DNA of 35,506 nucleotides from Xanthobacteraceae bacterium (lineage in GTDB: Bacteria > Pseudomonadota > Alphaproteobacteria > Rhizobiales > Xanthobacteraceae): positions 1-35,506 of the forward strand of contig JASHQS010000316.1 in assembly GCA_030038995.1 (NCBI GenBank), written 5' to 3'. Shown here piece by piece: positions 1 to 6,933 of the stretch (position 1 is its first letter; each line of letters opens with the position of its first letter). The notes beneath the pieces are model-generated. The model made no database searches and was not told where the DNA came from. It worked only from the letters and a program-made list of their open reading frames with translations. Made by a program: the position numbers and the translations under genes.

Positions 1-107
1 TTGAGGTCGGGAAAGAAAGCAGGCGCTTCGACCTGGTCACCGTTCACGCGATCTGAGGGACTGGCGAACAGGATGCTGTGCGGCGGCTGGCGGTCGTCCG
101 GTGGCAT
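1..107 (-). CDS. MutS-related protein, N-terminal fragment (cut by window edge)
   Basis: The minus strand from 107 is open to the window edge and encodes 35 residues including SILFASPSDRV and EAPAFFPDL. I recognise this pattern (SILF, then AP-x-FF-x-DLNLDQ) as the N-terminus of a family of MutS-related DNA mismatch-repair-like ATPases; the ATPase part would lie outside the window. The start is uncertain. ATG at 107 has only a weak GGAAG upstream, and an in-frame ATG at 179 would add 24 residues. The gene lies directly downstream of riboswitch A and its two terminators, so it should be expressed when fluoride is present. From memory, MutS-type genes are among those reported behind fluoride riboswitches. 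The family call rests on a short segment. Confidence 0.6.
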   Translation of the reverse strand, partial: MPPDDRQPPHSILFASPSDRVNGDQVEAPAFFPDL

Positions 108-253
108 AGAATCTTCCGCCGCACGCGGACGCCGCGCTTGATCAAATCCGACGACCCTGGGTCTCGATTCTTGGTTCATCCTCGCACTACGCCCGGCGCC
201 AGACCGCCGTCCTTCCATCAGCTACAACGATTCTCTCATCGCAAAGTCCCAAC

Positions 254-273
254 AAAAAACCGCCTCGCGGCGG
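254..273 (-). terminator. Second terminator of riboswitch A
   Basis: On the minus strand CCGCC-GCGA-GGCGG is followed by six T. Its 5' arm (266-274) is also complementary to the 3' arm of the first terminator (287-295) over 9 bp with one G-U pair. The two terminators can therefore be replaced together by one antiterminator hairpin. Confidence 0.7.
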
Positions 274-279
274 GTTCCG

Positions 280-313
280 AAAAACTCCCACCGCGCAGCT
301 ACGCGGTAGGAGT
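280..313 (-). terminator. First (switching) terminator of riboswitch A
   Basis: On the minus strand a 12-bp hairpin pairs ACTCCTACCGCG (302-313) with CGCGGTGGGAGT (284-295), all bases paired with one G-U, followed by five T. The 5' arm contains the ACTCC strand that the aptamer needs for its pseudoknot. Fluoride-bound aptamer and terminator are thus mutually exclusive, giving an ON switch. Confidence 0.8.
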
Positions 314-349
314 CATCAGCCTTTCGGCAGATAGGGCGACTCCATGCCC
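304..349 (-). promoter_or_regulatory. Fluoride (crcB) riboswitch A
   Basis: The minus strand reads GGGC-AUG-GAGUC-GCCC, a linker, GCC-GAAA-GGC, then UGAUG-ACUCC-UACCG. This matches the crcB fold: P1 GGGC/GCCC, pseudoknot GGAGUC/GACUCC, P3 with a GNRA loop, and the conserved A-U-G and U-GAUG positions (A6, U7, G8, U38, A40, U41 and G42 in Thermotoga numbering). Fluoride binding through Mg ions is known for this family. It controls the MutS-like gene at the left edge. Confidence 0.9.
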
Positions 350-356
350 GGCAGTT

Positions 357-384
357 GATATAAAGAACCAATCACGCCCGTCAA
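357..384 (-). promoter_or_regulatory. Sigma70-like promoter for riboswitch A
   Basis: On the minus strand -35 TTGACG (379-384) and -10 TATATC (357-362) are separated by 16 bases. The aptamer begins 7 bases after the -10, so transcription would start at or next to the first aptamer base. The same spacing and the same CTTGACGGGC block occur at riboswitch B. Confidence 0.7.
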
Positions 385-424
385 GCCACTGGACAACGGC
401 CGGCGCGGGGCTAGCTGGCGGGGC

Positions 425-1084
425 CTACGAGCCTGATCTCTGCAATGTTCCGCATTCCCGCAATTCCTTCAGCAAATCAAGGTAGAGCTGGCGCTTAAAC
501 TCGACGATGAGGTCCGGCAAGCATTCGAAGGGTACCCACTTCCATGCCGAGAACTCGGCATTTGATGTTGCAATATCGATGTCGCTATCCTTTCCCTCGA
601 AACGCATCACGAACCACTTCTGCTGTTGGCCACGCCAACGATCGTTCCAGCGCTTCCTTAGCTCAGCCGGCAAATCATAGCGCAGCCAACTTTTGCTCTC
701 GGCGATAATCTTGGCCCTGTCGGTGCCGATCTCTTCCCTCAGCTCCCGAAACGCTGCGTCGGCGGGCTCCTCGTTGTCATCGATCCCGCCTTGCGGCATC
801 TGCCAGGCCTCTCCCTGAGTGCCGCTGCGCTGGCCGACAAAGACCTCGTTTTTGCCGTTGAGCAGCATGATGCCGACGCCTCGTCGATAGTCCTCCGAAT
901 GATCAAGGAATGGCGCGTTACTCTGCGTCTGCTCTCCTCCGGCCGCCAACTCGGCGGCTACGCGCTTGAGCAAATCTCTGAGCTCACGCTCACTTACGCC
1001 ATCAGATTTCATGATGGTCCAGACGATCGGATCGGCGAGCATCTCTTCCAAGCTGAGTTGCCCCGGGCTGAAGCGGTCAGGCAT
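425..1084 (-). CDS. rppH: RppH-like Nudix hydrolase (RNA pyrophosphohydrolase) with N-terminal extension
   Basis: The 219-residue product carries a full Nudix box at about 99-121 (G-x5-E-x7-REL-x-EE-x-G) and typical RppH segments: RRGVGIMLLN, WQMPQGGI, and the W-R-GQQQKWFVMRF block at about 150-160. RppH removes pyrophosphate from 5'-triphosphate RNA or from dinucleoside polyphosphates, using Mg ions. The first 65 residues are not part of normal RppH (about 160 residues). Part of them, LSLEEMLADPIVWTIMKSDG, resembles a short helical domain found in small rhizobial proteins, so this looks like a fusion. The start ATG has CGGAG six bases upstream. It is the last gene of the riboswitch B operon, 77 bases after eno, and ends just before promoter A. 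Whether it acts on RNA or another nucleotide is not settled. Confidence 0.85.
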   Translation of the reverse strand: MPDRFSPGQLSLEEMLADPIVWTIMKSDGVSERELRDLLKRVAAELAAGGEQTQSNAPFLDHSEDYRRGVGIMLLNGKNEVFVGQRSGTQGEAWQMPQGGIDDNEEPADAAFRELREEIGTDRAKIIAESKSWLRYDLPAELRKRWNDRWRGQQQKWFVMRFEGKDSDIDIATSNAEFSAWKWVPFECLPDLIVEFKRQLYLDLLKELRECGTLQRSGS

Positions 1085-1161
1085 CTAATGCTCCGTAAAA
1101 CGGAAGCTCGAACTATCTTGCGGGCTTCCACCGCAGTTTTCCTGGTTCTGCATCTTCTTCG

Positions 1162-2439
1162 CTAGCGAGTCTTGAACGGGTTTTCGAATCTCGCCGTACC
1201 GGCAAGCTCCCGCTCGATCTCAAGCAGCCGGTTATATTTAGCTATTCGTTCGCTTCTGCATACGGAACCGGTCTTTATCTGGGAGCTGTTCATGGCGACG
1301 GCAAAGTCGGCAATGAAGGCATCCTCCGTCTCTCCAGACCGGTGTGAAATGACATACTGCCAGCCGGCCGACCGACACAGCTCGATGGCCTCAATGGTCT
1401 CCGTCACCGTGCCGATCTGATTGAGCTTGATGAGTACGGCGTTTGTTGCACCCTCGGCTATACCGCGACGGATGAATTTGGGGTTGGTGACGTAGAGATC
1501 ATCCCCGACGATTTGAACTTTCCCACCCACCTTTGCGGTCAATGCCCTAAAGCCATTCCAATCATCCTCAGCGAGCCCGTCCTCGAGAGAGACGATTGGA
1601 TAGCGCTCGATCCATTCCGAATAGAGGTCGATTAATTCAGCCGTGGTCGTCTTGCCGCCGCCGGACTTCCAGAGCGCGTACTTGTCAGCCGTGCGAAACG
1701 CGGAGGCGGCCGGATCAAGCGCAATGGCGACCTGCTTGCCTGGAGAGAGGCCGGTCGCATCGATGGCCTCGAGGATAAGGTCGCAGGCCTCGGCATTGTC
1801 ACGAAGCTTGGGCGCGAAACCACCCTCGTCGCCTACGCTCGTGACATGGCCTGATTTTCCAAGCAGCGTCTTGAGGGCTTGGAATATTTCGACACCATAG
1901 CGCATGGCCTCGGCGAACGTTGGAGCGCCGTGCGGTACCAGCATAAATTCCTGGAAGTCGAGCGAGTTGTCCGCATGGCTCCCGCCGTTGATCACATTCA
2001 TCATGGGAACGGGCAGCCGGTTCGGCTGCGCGCCCAAAAAGCGGTAAAGCGGCATGCCGGCGGCCATTGCTCCAGCGCGCGCAACGGCCATTGACACGCC
2101 CAAGATGGCGTTGGCGCCAAGCCGAGATTTGTTTTCCGTGCCGTCAAGCTCAATCAGCAGGCGATCGATTTCTCGCTGACGGGTCGGATCCAGCCCCACG
2201 AGGTTCGGCGCAATGGCGCCCGTCACGCTGGCTGCAGCACGAAGAACGCCCTTTCCCCCATATCGGGTCGGATCGCCATCCCGCAATTCGTGCGCCTCGT
2301 GCGCCCCAGTGGAAGCCCCTGAAGGCACAGAGGCCGTACTTCGACGGTGATCGTCCAATTCAATGCAAACACGCAGCGTCGGGGTGCCGCGGGAGTCAAG
2401 AATTTCCATCGCATCCAGGGTCGCGATCCTGGAATTCAT
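1162..2439 (-). CDS. eno: Enolase (phosphopyruvate hydratase), probable second copy
   Basis: This 425-residue enolase has the normal full length. It interconverts 2-phosphoglycerate and phosphoenolpyruvate in glycolysis and needs Mg. Visible residues: SGASTG loop (40-45), SHADN (154-158), catalytic E205 in GDEGG, Mg ligands D242, E286 (SLEDG) and D313 (GDDL), catalytic K338 (LIKLNQ), and SHRSGETED (365-373). Enolase is a classic fluoride target: F- with Mg and phosphate blocks its active site. Lying second in the riboswitch B transcript fits a fluoride-induced supply of enzyme. Slight departures such as GSVCRSER in place of the usual GSLSRSDR, and distance from the usual pyrG/kdsA context, suggest a paralogue rather than the housekeeping copy. 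The ATG is preceded by AGGAG at good spacing. Confidence 0.95.
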   Translation of the reverse strand: MNSRIATLDAMEILDSRGTPTLRVCIELDDHRRSTASVPSGASTGAHEAHELRDGDPTRYGGKGVLRAAASVTGAIAPNLVGLDPTRQREIDRLLIELDGTENKSRLGANAILGVSMAVARAGAMAAGMPLYRFLGAQPNRLPVPMMNVINGGSHADNSLDFQEFMLVPHGAPTFAEAMRYGVEIFQALKTLLGKSGHVTSVGDEGGFAPKLRDNAEACDLILEAIDATGLSPGKQVAIALDPAASAFRTADKYALWKSGGGKTTTAELIDLYSEWIERYPIVSLEDGLAEDDWNGFRALTAKVGGKVQIVGDDLYVTNPKFIRRGIAEGATNAVLIKLNQIGTVTETIEAIELCRSAGWQYVISHRSGETEDAFIADFAVAMNSSQIKTGSVCRSERIAKYNRLLEIERELAGTARFENPFKTR

Positions 2440-2533
2440 CTTTTGCTCCTGCTCTGTAGAGCATCATTGCGGGACCGGCGAGGGCTGCCGGTCAGGCGAA
2501 TTCGCAGTCGGCTGGAAAGCACGCCTGCCGGTA

Positions 2534-2986
2534 CTAGTGACTGGTCAGCGCCTCCCCATGCGCCCTTCGCAGATCGGGAACTATACTGGCGTTTTCGGCC
2601 GCGGCTGTCGGTTCCGGCGCTTGGGCTGGGAGTTGCAGCACCGTTGCGCGTTGCCCGGGGCAGAGATTGGTCAGCAAAACGACTTTGCCGTCGGGCAGCT
2701 CCAAAGCGTCGTGGTGCGCCCACGGCTTGTCCAGGTTGACCTGTCGGAAACGGGCGACACTGGCGCCAAGGTTGCGAAGCTTCGGCGAAAACCAGGCAAG
2801 CGGATGCCGGCGCTTCAACTCCTTCTCGAAGGCAAGCTCGGTTCCCGCCGCCAGACATACTACTACGCTGGGATCATCCCGCAGGGCAAAGCCGTATGTC
2901 AGCGTGTTTGGAAGTTTTACGGTAACGAGCTTGTCCGCAACATTGGCTGGGCGGAATGCGATGAACTCCAGGCTGTATTCGCACAT
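2534..2986 (-). CDS. Hypothetical protein, first gene of riboswitch B operon
   Basis: This 150-residue protein starts MCEYSLEFIAFRPANVADKLVTVKLPN and has no family I can name. It looks soluble and mainly beta in its first 110 residues, with no signal peptide or membrane segment. The last 30 residues are Ala/Pro-rich and probably disordered. One conserved-looking block (WAHHDALELPDGKVVLLTNL, about 89-108) has paired His residues that could bind metal, but this is only a guess. The ATG has a strong GGAGGAG upstream. The gene lies about 180 bases after the terminator pair of riboswitch B and 94 bases before eno, so it should be fluoride-induced. Confidence 0.75.
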   Translation of the reverse strand: MCEYSLEFIAFRPANVADKLVTVKLPNTLTYGFALRDDPSVVVCLAAGTELAFEKELKRRHPLAWFSPKLRNLGASVARFRQVNLDKPWAHHDALELPDGKVVLLTNLCPGQRATVLQLPAQAPEPTAAAENASIVPDLRRAHGEALTSH

Positions 2987-3163
2987 TGGGCTTTCTCCTC
3001 CGTCGCCGAGAGCGAAAAGCTGATGCTCTCAGCACAACGCGAAAACGCAGGTCGCGGTGGGGGAGTTTCGCCCGACGCGTAGATCGGGCTTGGATTTTAT
3101 TCGCCGGAAGCGAACGCTGGGAGACCGCTCGCGGCGCTGGCTCTGCGGCCAAGAAGAGGCAAC

Positions 3164-3185
3164 AAAAAAACCCACGCTCGGTGGG
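3164..3185 (-). terminator. Second terminator of riboswitch B
   Basis: On the minus strand CCCAC-CGAGC-GTGGG is followed by seven T. Its 5' arm CCCACCG (3179-3185) is the exact complement of CGGTGGG (3200-3206) in the first terminator, giving an alternative 7-bp antiterminator. Confidence 0.8.
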
Positions 3186-3191
3186 TTCAAG

Positions 3192-3227
3192 AAAATGACC
3201 CCACCGCGGCTCTGCGGTAGGAGTCAT
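3192..3227 (-). terminator. First (switching) terminator of riboswitch B
   Basis: On the minus strand ATGACTCC-T-ACCGC pairs with GCGGTGGGGTCAT, with one bulged T and one G-U pair, followed by four T. The 5' arm includes the aptamer pseudoknot strand GACTCC, so aptamer and terminator compete. Confidence 0.8.
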
Positions 3228-3261
3228 CAGCCCTTCGGCACAACAAGGCGACTCCATGCCC
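3215..3261 (-). promoter_or_regulatory. Fluoride (crcB) riboswitch B
   Basis: The minus strand reads GGGC-AUG-GAGUC-GCCU, linker, GCC-GAAG-GGC, UGAUG-ACUCC-UACCG. P1 (GGGC/GCCU), the pseudoknot (GGAGUC/GACUCC), P3 and the conserved ligand-site bases all fit the crcB family. It differs from A in the linker, the P3 loop and the terminator sequences but keeps the pairing. It controls the 150-residue protein, eno and rppH. Confidence 0.9.
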
Positions 3262-3268
3262 GACCCGA

Positions 3269-3296
3269 AGCTTATCAAGTGCAAGCTGCCCGTCAA
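3269..3296 (-). promoter_or_regulatory. Sigma70-like promoter for riboswitch B
   Basis: On the minus strand -35 TTGACG (3291-3296), a 16-base spacer, and -10 TAAGCT (3269-3274), with the aptamer beginning 7 bases later. The layout is identical to promoter A. Confidence 0.6.
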
Positions 3297-3367
3297 GGCT
3301 AGTTTTAGCGAACGCTGTCGGCTTTTGTTCGAACAGAAGCGTGCTCTCGATCTGCGTGCCATCTTAA

Positions 3368-3396
3368 TTGCCAAATCCAGTCACGCGCCATAGAAA
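3368..3396 (+). promoter_or_regulatory. Sigma70-like promoter for riboswitch F
   Basis: -35 TTGCCA (3368-3373), 17-base spacer, -10 TAGAAA (3391-3396). The variant aptamer starts 6 bases after the -10, as at A and B, which supports the aptamer being transcribed from its first base. Confidence 0.5.
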
Positions 3397-3402
3397 GCAA
3401 GC

Positions 3403-3447
3403 GGCGGTGGGGTTCGCCGTAAATGCCGCAAGGCCAATGACTCCCAA
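3403..3447 (+). promoter_or_regulatory. Variant fluoride-type riboswitch F
   Basis: GGCG-GUG-GGGUU-CGCC, linker, GCC-GCAA-GGC, CAAUG-ACUCC-CAA. P1, the pseudoknot (GGGGUU/GACUCC with G-U pairs), P3 with a GNRA loop, and all spacings match the crcB fold. Compared with the other five, the A6/U38 pair is replaced by G/C and U48 by C. Both are positions normally strongly conserved, so fluoride binding may be altered or lost. Downstream, GACTCC (3439-3444) can pair with GGAGTT (3468-3473), covering the ribosome binding site of the next small ORF. Confidence 0.6.
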
Positions 3448-3477
3448 CGAGGCTCAAGGCTTCGACAGGAGTTTGAA

Positions 3478-3612
3478 ATGCCTGCTTCACGTCGCCACAT
3501 CCTCGGGCATGATGAAACTTTGGCTGATTGGCCGTTCGCCAGTGCCATTTGCGCTCCGCCAAAACGCGGCTTTGATCCCATCGCATCAGCCGTACGCTCA
3601 TGCGCGGGCTGA
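3478..3612 (+). CDS. Small ORF, 44 codons, after riboswitch F
   Basis: The ORF begins MPASRRHILGHDETLADWPF and ends TGA at 3612. It has a good ribosome binding site (AGGAG, six bases before the ATG), and that site is complementary to the aptamer strand ACTCC. This regulatory arrangement, rather than sequence similarity, is the reason for listing it. I do not recognise the peptide. It lies 47 bases before the MFS gene and could be a leader whose translation affects that gene, or a short protein in its own right. Confidence 0.4.
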   Translation: MPASRRHILGHDETLADWPFASAICAPPKRGFDPIASAVRSCAG

Positions 3613-3659
3613 CGCTTCCAGGTTCCGATGAGCAAAAGAAGCTCTCTGGGAGGTGAGCC

Positions 3660-4850
3660 GTGGCAGAAATTGATCATCGCGGCCAACGTATTGCGCTGCG
3701 GTTTATCATCCTCATCGGAATACTGAGTTTTTTCGCCGACTTCACCTACGAAGGCTCGCGAAGCATCATCGGACCGTATTTGGCGAGCTTGCAGGCGACC
3801 GGCACGATCGTGGGAATAGTCACCGGATTCGGCGAGCTGGCGGGTTACGGATTGCGGTTGTTTTCCGGTCGTTGGGCCGACGCCAGCGGCCGCTATTGGC
3901 CGATCACCATTTTCGGCTATGTGGTGCAGATGGCATCCGTCCCGGCGCTGACGCTGACGAGCAGCTGGCCGGCGGCCGCCATCCTCATCATTCTAGAGCG
4001 CGTCGGAAAAGCCATCCGCAATCCGCCGCGCGATGTGATGCTCTCCCACGCTGGTAAGCAGGCCGGCGGCTACGGCTGGGCGTTCGGCCTGCACGAAGCA
4101 CTGGACCAGTTCGGCGCCATGTTCGGCCCACTCGCTGTCTCTGCGGTCCTGGCCTACGGGAGGAGCTACCGCGAAGCCTTCGCGGTCCTGCTGGTCCCCG
4201 CAGTCACAAATCTGAGCCTCGTGCTGCTTGCTCGTTATCTGTATCCAAAGCCCGAGGACATGGATCGAGCGCCGCAGCGGGGCGTTCGCACGGATTTGCC
4301 CCGCGTCTTCTGGATTTATCTGTTCGGCGCCGTTCTTGTGGCTGCGGGATTCGCCGACTATCCGCTCATTGCCTTTCACTTCGCGCGAGTCCATAGCGTC
4401 CCGGCAAATTGGGTGCCGATCCTCTATTCGGTTGCAATGGCCGTCAGCGGCGCCGGCTCGCTGGTTCTTGGCCGACTCTTCGACCGCTACGGATTCAGCG
4501 TTCTGGTGGCGCTGACCTTGGTCTCCGCCCTGTTCGCGCCGCTGGTATTTCTCGGTGGCTTCTGGTTTGCCCTCGTGGGCGCTGCGATTTGGGGACTCGG
4601 GATGGGTGTCCACGAATCGATCATTCCCGCGGCCGTGTCCCCGATGGTGGCTACGCGCCGCCGAGCTTCGGCCTTTGGGACATTTACCGCCGGCTACGGC
4701 ATCTTCTGGTTTCTCGGTAGCGCAGTCATCGGCATTCTCTACGATGTGTCATTGCCGGCGGTCATTGCATTCTGCGTGCTCACACAGCTTGCAGCGATTC
4801 CGATCTTCGTCTGGGTTGGCCGGCAATCGCTCGCCAATGGCCAAGCTTAG
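3660..4850 (+). CDS. MFS transporter
   Basis: This 396-residue protein has about twelve hydrophobic segments and the features of a major facilitator: a cytoplasmic RWADASGRYWP loop at about 71-81 (motif A-like) and a repeated LFDRYG loop in the second half. The segment ERVGKAIRNPPRDVMLS (about 113-129) is typical of a subfamily of MFS exporters of unknown substrate. The GTG start has GGGAGG upstream; no ATG fits better. It follows riboswitch F and a small ORF on the same strand, so it is probably part of the fluoride response. Substrate is unknown: fluoride export by MFS proteins is not established, and a metabolite or ion efflux role is equally possible. It converges with ilvD. Confidence 0.85.
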   Translation: MAEIDHRGQRIALRFIILIGILSFFADFTYEGSRSIIGPYLASLQATGTIVGIVTGFGELAGYGLRLFSGRWADASGRYWPITIFGYVVQMASVPALTLTSSWPAAAILIILERVGKAIRNPPRDVMLSHAGKQAGGYGWAFGLHEALDQFGAMFGPLAVSAVLAYGRSYREAFAVLLVPAVTNLSLVLLARYLYPKPEDMDRAPQRGVRTDLPRVFWIYLFGAVLVAAGFADYPLIAFHFARVHSVPANWVPILYSVAMAVSGAGSLVLGRLFDRYGFSVLVALTLVSALFAPLVFLGGFWFALVGAAIWGLGMGVHESIIPAAVSPMVATRRRASAFGTFTAGYGIFWFLGSAVIGILYDVSLPAVIAFCVLTQLAAIPIFVWVGRQSLANGQA

Positions 4851-4873
4851 CGCGGCCACCGCACCGGACTATG

Positions 4874-6547
4874 TTAATCGAAAACCGCCCCCACGCTTGC
4901 TGAGGAAACGTGGTGGGCATATTCGGCGAGAACGCCATCCCGATAGCGCGGCTTCGGCGATTTCCACTTCTTCTTTCGTGCCGCAAGCTCCTTTGCCGAG
5001 ACTTGGAGCTGAATGAGTCGCTTGTCCCGATCAAGGGTAATCATGTCGCCGTCCTGCACCAGCGCTATCGTGCCGCCCACAAATGCTTCCGGCGCGACAT
5101 GGCCGACCAGCCAGCCCCACGATCCGCCGGAGAACCGACCGTCGGTTATCAGAGCCACGGCATCGAGGAGGCCTTGGCCAATAAGCGCTGCCGTCGGAGC
5201 AAGCATCTCGGGCATGCCTGGGCCACCTTTTGGACCTTCGTAGCGGATCACGATCACATCGCCAGCCTTGATCTTCTTGGCCAGGATCGCCTTGAGACAT
5301 GCTTGTTCGGAATCGAACACGCGCGCGGGGCCGGTGAATCTGGGTTGCTTGATGCCGGAAGTTTTGGCGACGCATCCTTCGGTCGAGAGATTTCCTTTCA
5401 AAATCGATAAATGTCCTTCCTTGTACAATGGGCGGGGCCACGCCCGGATCACCTCCTGATCGGACGCGGGCTCCGACGGCACGTCTGCCAATTCTTCGGC
5501 GATCGTCCGACCCGTAATGGTCATGCAATCGCCGTCGATGCCGTCGTGGTCGAGCAGAATTTTCATCACTTGCCTGACGCCGCCCGCGCGATGAAAATCG
5601 ACGGCAACAAAACGGCCGGAGGGCTTAAGGTCGCACAGCACCGGAGTCCGGCGCGCAACCCGGTCGAAATCGTCGATCTCCCACCTTACGCCCGCTGCTT
5701 TCGCAATTGCGAGGAAATGCAGCACCGCATTGGTTGATCCGCCCGTCGCCATCACAACGGCGGTGGCGTTCGCAATGGATTTGCGTGTGATGATGTCGCG
5801 CGGCTTGAGATCAGCCGCAATCGCGCGAACCAGAACTTCGGCCGATTTCGCAACCGAGTCGAGCTTCTCTTCGTCTTCCGCGGCAATCAGTGGCGAGTCC
5901 AAGAGGCTCAGTCCGAGGGCGGCCACGGCCGTCGCCATCGTGTTCGCGGTGTACTGGGCACCGCAAACGCCAAATCCGGGGCAGGCATGTTGCTCAATGC
6001 CTGTAAAATCCTCCCGCGACATCTTTCCGGCGCTATATGCGCCGACAGCTTCGAAGGCGGAGACGATGGTTAGATCCTGGCCTTTCCACTTGCCGGGTTT
6101 GATCGTGCCGGAATCGACGTAAATCGAAGGCACGTTGCAGGCCGCAATGCCCATGACGCAGCCCGGCTTGTTCTTATCGCACCCAGCGATGCACAACAGC
6201 CCGTCCATCTGATGGCTGCCCCATCCGATCTGAATGCACCTGGCGATTTCCTCGCGCGAGGGCAGCGAGTACCTCATGCCCTCGGTCCCCATGCTGATGC
6301 CGTCGCTCGCGGTAGGAAAGCCCCACGTCTGCGGCATCGCCCCAGCCGCCCGCAAGGCTTCAACTGCACGGTTGGCCAGCGATTGGATGCCGGCGTTGCA
6401 GGGCAGCATGGTGGAATGACCATGTGGCACGCCGACGATCGGTTTGCCAAAATCCGCAGCGGTAAAGCCGACTGGGTACAGCATCGAACGGTTTGGTGCG
6501 CGGGCATCGCCTTCCGTGATCACGCGCGAACGCTTATTGAGAGCCAC
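4874..6547 (-). CDS. ilvD: Dihydroxy-acid dehydratase family protein (IlvD/Edd)
   Basis: This 557-residue protein has the normal IlvD length. IlvD converts dihydroxy acids to 2-oxo acids in isoleucine, leucine and valine synthesis, using an Fe-S cluster and Mg. Cluster cysteines are C50 (MLPC), C123 (GCDKNKPG, with K125 the likely modified Mg-binding lysine) and C195 (GFGVC). The [22 protein letters not shown] region is also present, with SWGW in place of the more usual THGF. The start is GTG, preceded by GGAGGGG. No crcB aptamer is visible upstream, so control by fluoride is only suggested by position. As a Mg- and Fe-S-dependent enzyme it could be a fluoride-sensitive step with a spare copy here. 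A sugar-acid dehydratase cannot be excluded. Confidence 0.88.
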   Translation of the reverse strand: MALNKRSRVITEGDARAPNRSMLYPVGFTAADFGKPIVGVPHGHSTMLPCNAGIQSLANRAVEALRAAGAMPQTWGFPTASDGISMGTEGMRYSLPSREEIARCIQIGWGSHQMDGLLCIAGCDKNKPGCVMGIAACNVPSIYVDSGTIKPGKWKGQDLTIVSAFEAVGAYSAGKMSREDFTGIEQHACPGFGVCGAQYTANTMATAVAALGLSLLDSPLIAAEDEEKLDSVAKSAEVLVRAIAADLKPRDIITRKSIANATAVVMATGGSTNAVLHFLAIAKAAGVRWEIDDFDRVARRTPVLCDLKPSGRFVAVDFHRAGGVRQVMKILLDHDGIDGDCMTITGRTIAEELADVPSEPASDQEVIRAWPRPLYKEGHLSILKGNLSTEGCVAKTSGIKQPRFTGPARVFDSEQACLKAILAKKIKAGDVIVIRYEGPKGGPGMPEMLAPTAALIGQGLLDAVALITDGRFSGGSWGWLVGHVAPEAFVGGTIALVQDGDMITLDRDKRLIQLQVSAKELAARKKKWKSPKPRYRDGVLAEYAHHVSSASVGAVFD

Positions 6548-6800
6548 TGGACCCCTCCAGAATCTTCATCGTTTCCGCACTCGGCGGTCGCTACAGCCAT
6601 AACGGATCGAGGCGATGAGGCCAAGGGAGCCTTATGTCCGAGCCGATTTAGGCCGGATTTGTCGATGTGCGGCTGCGACTACTTCGTCTGCGCCGTGCAA
6701 TCGGCGCTCGTCGTCAATGACCGTGCTTTCGCGAATTGGGCAAAACGCAGGGCCCGGCGAACTGCGGCGCAAAAGGCTTAGGGGAATTTGCATGGGTTCG

Positions 6801-6829
6801 TTGACGAAAGTCACGACCAAGCTTACCTT
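6801..6829 (+). promoter_or_regulatory. Sigma70-like promoter for riboswitch C
   Basis: -35 TTGACG (6801-6806), 17-base spacer, -10 TACCTT (6824-6829), 13 bases before the aptamer. The rest of the 6548-6842 gap between the divergent ilvD and riboswitch C shows no convincing gene. Confidence 0.5.
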
Positions 6830-6842
6830 TCGATTCGGCAAA

Positions 6843-6911
6843 GGTGATGGAGTTCGCCTAAATTGCCCGCCGGAAGCTTCGCAGCTTCTTCCCGCGGACT
6901 GATGACTCCTG
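6843..6911 (+). promoter_or_regulatory. Fluoride (crcB) riboswitch C
   Basis: GGUG-AUG-GAGUU-CGCC, linker UAAAU, an extended P3 (GCCCGC with GCGGAC, one C-A mismatch, capped by a GAAGCU/AGCUUC hairpin), then UGAUG-ACUCC-UG. P1, the pseudoknot GGAGUU/GACUCC and the conserved ligand-site bases fit the crcB family. The extended P3 is the only unusual part. It controls the C operon (6934-10723). Confidence 0.88.
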
Positions 6912-6928
6912 ATGATCAAGGAGTCATC
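6901..6928 (+). promoter_or_regulatory. Ribosome-site masking hairpin of riboswitch C
   Basis: GATGACTCCT (6901-6910) pairs perfectly over 10 bases with AGGAGTCATC (6919-6928). The 5' arm is the aptamer pseudoknot strand and the 3' arm holds the AAGGAG ribosome binding site of the gene at 6934. No T run follows. This is therefore a translational ON switch: fluoride holds GACTCC in the aptamer and frees the site. Confidence 0.8.
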
Positions 6929-6933
6929 GTGCC

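Noticed and set aside
78-485. 135-codon plus-strand frame over riboswitch A
   Set aside because: It covers the promoter, aptamer and terminators of A in the opposite direction and has no ribosome site.
2874-3374. 166-codon minus-strand frame across riboswitch B
   Set aside because: It translates the aptamer and both terminators and overlaps the better-supported 150-residue gene.
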